A stretch of 32,029 nt of DNA. It comes from a virus. The position numbers were made by a program, and so were the translations under genes. The stretch covers positions 1-32,029 of IMG/VR virus record IMGVR_UViG_3300028873_000052. One strand, 5' to 3'. This document shows positions 29,601 to 32,029 of the stretch, piece by piece. Each line of letters begins with the position of its first letter. The first letter of the stretch is position 1. The notes beneath the pieces are model-generated. The model searched no databases, had not been told where the DNA came from, and saw only the letters and a list, made by a program, of their open reading frames with translations.

Positions 29601-30157
29601 TGTGAGAGATAGTTTGTAAAGATAGATGTATTAAATTTATTTATGTTCTTCAAGACTTGTAATTGATTTATATTAATTCTGTTTAATGTTGTAAATCCAT
29701 TTAGTAAAATCTTTTCATTTATGATTGTATTAATAGCAAGATCAAACTCACCTTTAACAGTAGCTCCAGTATTTTTAGTTTTTTCATTATCTCCAGAAAC
29801 AGCTTTACTAACAGAACCTTTAAATGCTGTATTTAAATTAGTAGCGATCTTTTTACGATCTAGAATATATGAATGTAAATCTGATGTATTTTGTAAAGAA
29901 GCATTAGAATCTATAGAATGCAAATCTATACTTAATTCTTTCACTCTATTCTTTGTTTTAAAAGTATTATTGATCTTACTCATAACGTTATCTAATTTAT
30001 CGCTTTCTAAATCTAATCCATCAATGATATTTGTTGTAGGAGATTTGACTGGAGTATTTATATCTTTAATTTGTTCTTTCTGAATACTAGGAGGAGATGA
30101 ATTGTCTATAGATTTTAAATCTGATAATCCTAATCCATTAAAAATACTGTCTGTCAT
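23681..30157 (-). CDS. Giant tape-measure-like tail protein with lysozyme-like domain (phiKZ gp181-like)
   Basis: A 2158-residue tail protein. Residues 1 to about 700 are Lys-rich and helical. About 954-1054 and 1200-1412 are Gly/Ala-rich and hydrophobic (FGAAKFLGG, KGVGKGVSLAAKGVG, LIPGVGLVLGTASAVM), a usual mark of tape-measure proteins that insert into membranes. About 1745-1940 resembles a lysozyme-like peptidoglycan-cutting module: KFESSAKG carries the expected catalytic Glu near 1760, followed by GGTSYGKYQI, the usual G(x)YGxYQ motif. An SN repeat lies near 1625. The C-terminus is Ser/Thr/Ala-rich. phiKZ gp181 has similar size and a lytic transglycosylase domain. The ATG overlaps the preceding stop by four bases (ATGA). 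It probably sets tail length and cuts the cell wall during DNA entry. Confidence 0.75.
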   Translation of the reverse strand: MTDSIFNGLGLSDLKSIDNSSPPSIQKEQIKDINTPVKSPTTNIIDGLDLESDKLDNVMSKINNTFKTKNRVKELSIDLHSIDSNASLQNTSDLHSYILDRKKIATNLNTAFKGSVSKAVSGDNEKTKNTGATVKGEFDLAINTIINEKILLNGFTTLNRININQLQVLKNINKFNTSIFTNYLSQSLSLQYKQTALTKDLLNVTRAVGAIIEGKLDAIKINTSLSIPKKESMIDHIKGSIKKSFYDKIGRTVIDTGYDLGKKHLFDPTLTAVKDISSGRKSVKQVKDELSAHMKKQYDHYSKKTIDLKRHSFDVARRNGGKRTENVLDFLDDSGSYVKNKSMAAYSFTLDKLHEFNESDFKKDIINKYDTTSRRIGVNARNYKRKFDHLHLKDHIEEFMSDMTPDMIKRLANDKKLRDRYFRAKKKHIQDFINKNKTDLGAHYREVEKSLKDKVTCFEQYVDSNEFVHKNQVRYKALKRKIKRTDFKKEITNSKKSIGNRLTNIKNSIFDDNDIHDDITEDYVNSSHSNKSHIANDDIEILKLYINEINNYNRTGSGKIPSDVKKLANELGLIKKQSVKNKVRNLSSRYIPKAASKSEFTRITKNVRSTTTNSYNTAKDKVRDTYNSITEDGVLNKISKLKSGIGNKIPLSEETRDKILSYLPEINALAAGKKIAGVPLDVLEICGEAGILPSKIVSVARLADKAVDKGYLHHSAKGVTKRVLKGQLAYGTGGLGGSSEGNGIYGGGVNIDLNPLKESIDSFHQSFRTFSAASLKVFKSMQTGSGATGNGSGSINTVQEKTRMQKIMGKLKFWKKDNTPNNKPEEIGDIHKLFKAATTVVGGSASVYGKYLKFMGHIPAFGTKVLFGKHENDPFVDVYRKDQRDAGHPLVTKKQLEKGCYFKDGNPVRNVSYIKEPIFDKKGNMLVSEEDIKAGLVDIRGKNIANRKFTISRFGKMADITGMLGSKALGITGSLAKVYGHTLLGLGKAGFGAAKFLGGKAVDLLNGDAVKTLTKGGVGLAGVLGKMYGGMFGMGLKGLGGAGKFGTGLLGNMLGFNKGGGNKKDLEEIVGRRLDTIIGILHGSHIPVPPNSGRNRFNRVVGGMHNVANLNKTVRNKLNAVMRTTSQLRPRAESHIEQNADRHPALMNIVSANSLNHYANMQHTPANNVDHDNNDEHHDSTAETLIELAIGNYLKDKAIKGGKYVFGKTATGAKFIGKGVGKGVSLAAKGVGASAKVAGKGAMIVGKGAAKGTSAVVKGVINVLGKTKYGRMVSAAALTAGAGYAAYKGMNRADTRAKEDQRSLYGSAGGAARNAVATDAAVYGAAAVGSKLISKAAGKLGIDIGAKLAARAGAKLIPGVGLVLGTASAVMRARRGDYLGSVLEFASGLVSTVPFVGTAISVGIDGYLAYRDYNNSYKVADHSQKFITKDRVTAYGFDVRYKEDVLQLEHDVHVAMSEKGAKVTKSRLSSFAKLFGLPDLSKDPIAYKYFLLWYNNRFVNIFSRYCAILKSFGLQYSVQDEVDKNTMNKVIPEFQKQTANIVNQHKSLVLSKSAFDKYKADYEKSEKDKQQKDKDKLHPKTVPNTTTDNKDNSNLKVLTALEVSKLKTTQVNKISPEHFPDKNSNSNSNSNKSTKKVVASHVMTPAEVIANRSNKLHEDSPRGFDRATKTVKENNPRDIAKFNKKVVETSVDQSSTVSKYVKAKDDEYGPHMPSGPANDNSKTVVGNDNTALISKAKTAVAAPSTPSSPDSLGSLSAKFESSAKGSSAVGYDKVGGTSYGKYQIASAVGTFSAFIKFLKSQPGNGPIVAQRLESAGRANTGSKSGTVPDEWKKIVSEGLMSDYEHAFIKKTIYDKALDKIKGKAREYVDKFKAVQQVLWSTAVGSGAGGAANIFNSVGEKAQNVSEFIKAVYEKRSTKYGSSTAGVQASMVNRFKDESKLALGMIGGEGDSTMQVASASTPSAPTTDTKQAPASSGGTQPVQTASASSDSSGIAGSGPSVGETQASQSIAKQSMPSSSGGNSLAMNAFNGMDNTVSTSNTVAQRRGAVASTAARNSTMSANSTARDITTTANTVADTAKSIASLTNVMKTAFGVKQDGTSIMHDMHKTLATNTKQPPMVNMPISTHQDNRTQVSHNEESGNKDAYDGFGINIQKQMVG
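25265..25291 (+). repeat. ATTACT hexanucleotide repeat inside the tape-measure-like gene
   Basis: Four and a half copies of ATTACT on the plus strand; the coding strand reads AGTAAT and gives an alternating Ser-Asn tract. Such repeats can gain or lose units without changing the frame because the unit is six bases. Confidence 0.7.
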
Positions 30158-31029
30158 TTCTTATTGTCCTTTTCTACACCAGGAGAAAACTGTTCAGATC
30201 TAACATATGTAAAATCACATCCTAAATTCAACCATCCATTTACTTGACTTTCTTCAATTTTATAAGAATGTTCATCTTTAAATAATGCAGGAGCAAAAAT
30301 ACGTTTTCCTAAGAAAGTTAATTCTGAAAATTGTTTTTGAAATAAATCAATCTGACTTAGTTTATCAAGATTGAATAAGTATAATTCATCATAATCTTTT
30401 ATTGTCTTAGCTATATCAGAAGGGGATTTATAAATTACATTACAATTACAATAATAGACACTATTGATAAAATCTCCAAGAAGACGTTTTGGTGTATTGC
30501 CCAAGTTAAGTGGATAAGTATTAACAGTAAATGTAATAACATCTCTTTTTCCTATAACAGCAGAATGATTAACATTAACTTGAGTCTGACATGATAATAC
30601 ATGAATAAATGCTGTAGCTGGAGATAACATAAATATTTCATCAGAATACTGAGGATCGTTTAGGTGATTATCAATATCATCATTAGTATATCCAATATCA
30701 AAATACTTAGAAAGATCGTCCGTTTTTCTTTCAGTATATTTTTGCATGTTTAATTTAATTTTATTAAACTTTTCAGAAACGTCGTTTATCTTTGACTCTT
30801 TATACAAAAGAGACATCAATGATCCTAATTTTAAATCTTTAAAATATTGTAAATCGATATAGATATTATCTGGAGTAATCAATCCGCCAGTAATCATCTT
30901 CTCTGAAAATTTATCTAATGCATCTTTATCTTGTTTAATAGCTTTTATTTTTTCAATATCTTCATCAGTAAATGATTTATTAAAAATCTTATCTCGCAAT
31001 TCATCGGAATACCTAACTGTCTGGTCCAT
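30154..31029 (-). CDS. Hypothetical protein before the tape-measure gene, 291 aa
   Basis: A soluble mixed alpha/beta protein (start MDQTVRYSDELRDKIF) with no recognised family. The N-terminal 120 residues are helical and charged; the C-terminal part is beta-rich (AVIGKRDVITFTVNTYPLN). It leads the tail operon; its stop overlaps the next ATG by four bases, so the two are translated together. AAGGA lies 8 bases before ATG 31029, and a TATGATTAATT motif begins 36 bases upstream. Tail-assembly or baseplate role is possible from position only. Confidence 0.75.
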   Translation of the reverse strand: MDQTVRYSDELRDKIFNKSFTDEDIEKIKAIKQDKDALDKFSEKMITGGLITPDNIYIDLQYFKDLKLGSLMSLLYKESKINDVSEKFNKIKLNMQKYTERKTDDLSKYFDIGYTNDDIDNHLNDPQYSDEIFMLSPATAFIHVLSCQTQVNVNHSAVIGKRDVITFTVNTYPLNLGNTPKRLLGDFINSVYYCNCNVIYKSPSDIAKTIKDYDELYLFNLDKLSQIDLFQKQFSELTFLGKRIFAPALFKDEHSYKIEESQVNGWLNLGCDFTYVRSEQFSPGVEKDNKK

Positions 31030-31144
31030 CGGATAGGTCCTTCTACCCAGTATGAATTAATCATAAGATGATTTTTTAATATAAATAATATTTAACTTAT
31101 TACACGATATTATGAATCCTAATATATATAATGAAAGGAAAAAT
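31030..31144. promoter_or_regulatory. Divergent promoter region between the tail operon and RNA polymerase gene
   Basis: These 115 AT-rich bases hold two TATGAWT motifs. The minus-strand TATGATTAATT begins at 31065, 36 bases before ATG 31029; the plus-strand TATGAATCC begins at 31111, 34 bases before ATG 31145. The plus-strand gene has AAAGGA (31134-31139) five bases before its start. No hairpin or small gene seen. Confidence 0.4.
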
Positions 31145-32029
31145 ATGATAGTCGAAAATGCATTAAATATTTGGCTTATTAATCCAGAGCAATATATTAA
31201 AGAAAATGGTTGTTTACCAATAACGTCGCATGCCATTTATGAACCGTCGAGTACATCATTTCACTCAGAAGGTTTTTTCTCAGAACAGATTTTTGGAATG
31301 ATCGGTGATACAAAAAGATTAGTTAGTTTTGGGTATATAGATATGCATACTTATATTTTACAACCTCTCATTTATAAAAATATTATAAAATTAGGATCTC
31401 TTTATGAGAATATTATTAATGGTACAGAATATGCAATCTTTGATAATACTATCAATGATTTTAAAAAGTGTCCAACTCCTGAAACAACAATAGATGCCGG
31501 TACTGGTTACTCTTTCTTTATGAAGTATCTTCCTAAAATAGAATTTAAATTAACTGAATCTAGAGCTAGAGAAGATCGCATTAAAGATATTGAAAAATAT
31601 AAGAAAGAAGGTAATTTATTTACAAAATATTTATTAGTACTTCCTGCCGGTTTACGAGATATCGAAGAAGATCAACAGCGTATTTCTCAAGATGATATTA
31701 ATAAGATTTATTCATCCGCTTTATCCTTAGGATTAGCATTATCTTCATTGGAAAATGCGCAATCTGCTGTGTTCGATACAGTAAGATTAAATTTACAAAA
31801 GAAGATGGTTGAAATTTATGAATATATTTACAATATCGTTGATGGTAAAAAAGGATTTATTAATGGTGTTTGGGCACAACGTAAGATTACATGGGGAACT
31901 CGTAATGTTATTACGGGTGCTTCATATCAATGTATGACACCAAATGATTTACAAGTTATAAAACCAGATGAAACGAAGATTGGTGTATTACAAGCAGCTA
32001 AAGGTTTACAACCGGCTGTTGTTCATTGG
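31145..32029 (+). CDS. RNA polymerase beta-prime subunit, N-terminal part (3' end beyond window), phage type
   Basis: A 295-codon open frame runs to the window edge without a stop. Residues about 46-56 (EGFFSEQIFGM) match beta-prime GLFCxxIFGP; SFGYIDMHTYILQPLIY matches RMGHIELASPTAHIWF; KYLLVLPAGLRD matches the LPVLPPDLRP segment; and NGVWAQRKITWGTRNVITGA matches GKRVDYSGRSVIVVGP. The zinc ribbon between the first two blocks (CxCx12CxxC in bacteria) is missing. Giant phages of the phiKZ and AR9 groups encode such split, multi-subunit RNA polymerases, and in phiKZ the virion-polymerase subunit gp180 lies beside the tail protein gp181, as here. It would transcribe phage genes, perhaps from within the virion. 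AAAGGA lies five bases before the ATG. Family fairly sure; virion packaging inferred. Confidence 0.78.
   Translation, partial: MIVENALNIWLINPEQYIKENGCLPITSHAIYEPSSTSFHSEGFFSEQIFGMIGDTKRLVSFGYIDMHTYILQPLIYKNIIKLGSLYENIINGTEYAIFDNTINDFKKCPTPETTIDAGTGYSFFMKYLPKIEFKLTESRAREDRIKDIEKYKKEGNLFTKYLLVLPAGLRDIEEDQQRISQDDINKIYSSALSLGLALSSLENAQSAVFDTVRLNLQKKMVEIYEYIYNIVDGKKGFINGVWAQRKITWGTRNVITGASYQCMTPNDLQVIKPDETKIGVLQAAKGLQPAVVHW

Noticed and set aside
1-32029. Alternative genetic code, as in some giant phages
   Set aside because: TAG (for example at 392 and 5547), TGA (20126) and TAA all end genes at sensible places beside hairpins or overlaps.

Overview
The window is a gene-dense piece of a large, AT-rich bacteriophage genome with a contractile tail. 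It carries late, structural and transcription genes. Evidence for a giant phage is a 2158-codon tape-measure-like tail protein with a built-in lysozyme-like module, a baseplate wedge protein resembling T4 gp6, a family-B DNA polymerase part, a GroEL-like chaperonin and, at the right edge, the N-terminal part of a multi-subunit RNA polymerase beta-prime subunit. A giant tail-lysozyme gene lying next to a beta-prime-like gene matches, from memory, the phiKZ gp181/gp180 arrangement, so a phiKZ-like or related jumbo phage is the best guess; the host cannot be told. TAA, TAG and TGA all end genes, so the ordinary bacterial code applies. No tRNA, rRNA, CRISPR array or transposon was seen.

Layout. 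1-2662 (minus): an unrecognised partial gene and the catalytic C-terminal part of a family-B DNA polymerase. 2827-8213 (plus): a tightly packed operon with two small unknown genes, a Cys-pair protein whose reading continues into a second frame across a T7 run (likely programmed -1 frameshift), a divergent chaperonin and a small beta-rich protein. 8253-15933 (minus): eight genes, mostly unrecognised probable virion or assembly proteins, with an HEIGH zinc metalloprotease gene between two GC-rich patches. 16020-20128 (plus): two baseplate-type genes. 20185-21570 (minus): one unknown gene. 21668-31029 (minus): a tail operon of unknown protein, tape-measure/lysozyme protein and tail-tube/baseplate protein. 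31145-end (plus): RNA polymerase beta-prime.

Most blocks end in a long, perfect, GC-rich hairpin, usually without a T-tract directly after it. Six transcription-leading genes carry a TATAGAT or TATGAWT motif 31-36 bases before the start codon, which may be the promoter of a phage RNA polymerase. Together the genes build the tail and baseplate, fold proteins (chaperonin), copy the genome (polymerase) and transcribe it.

The most notable observations are the frameshift gene, the polymerase without motif A, the beta-prime subunit without its zinc ribbon, the metalloprotease with GC-rich flanks and the shared promoter-like motif.
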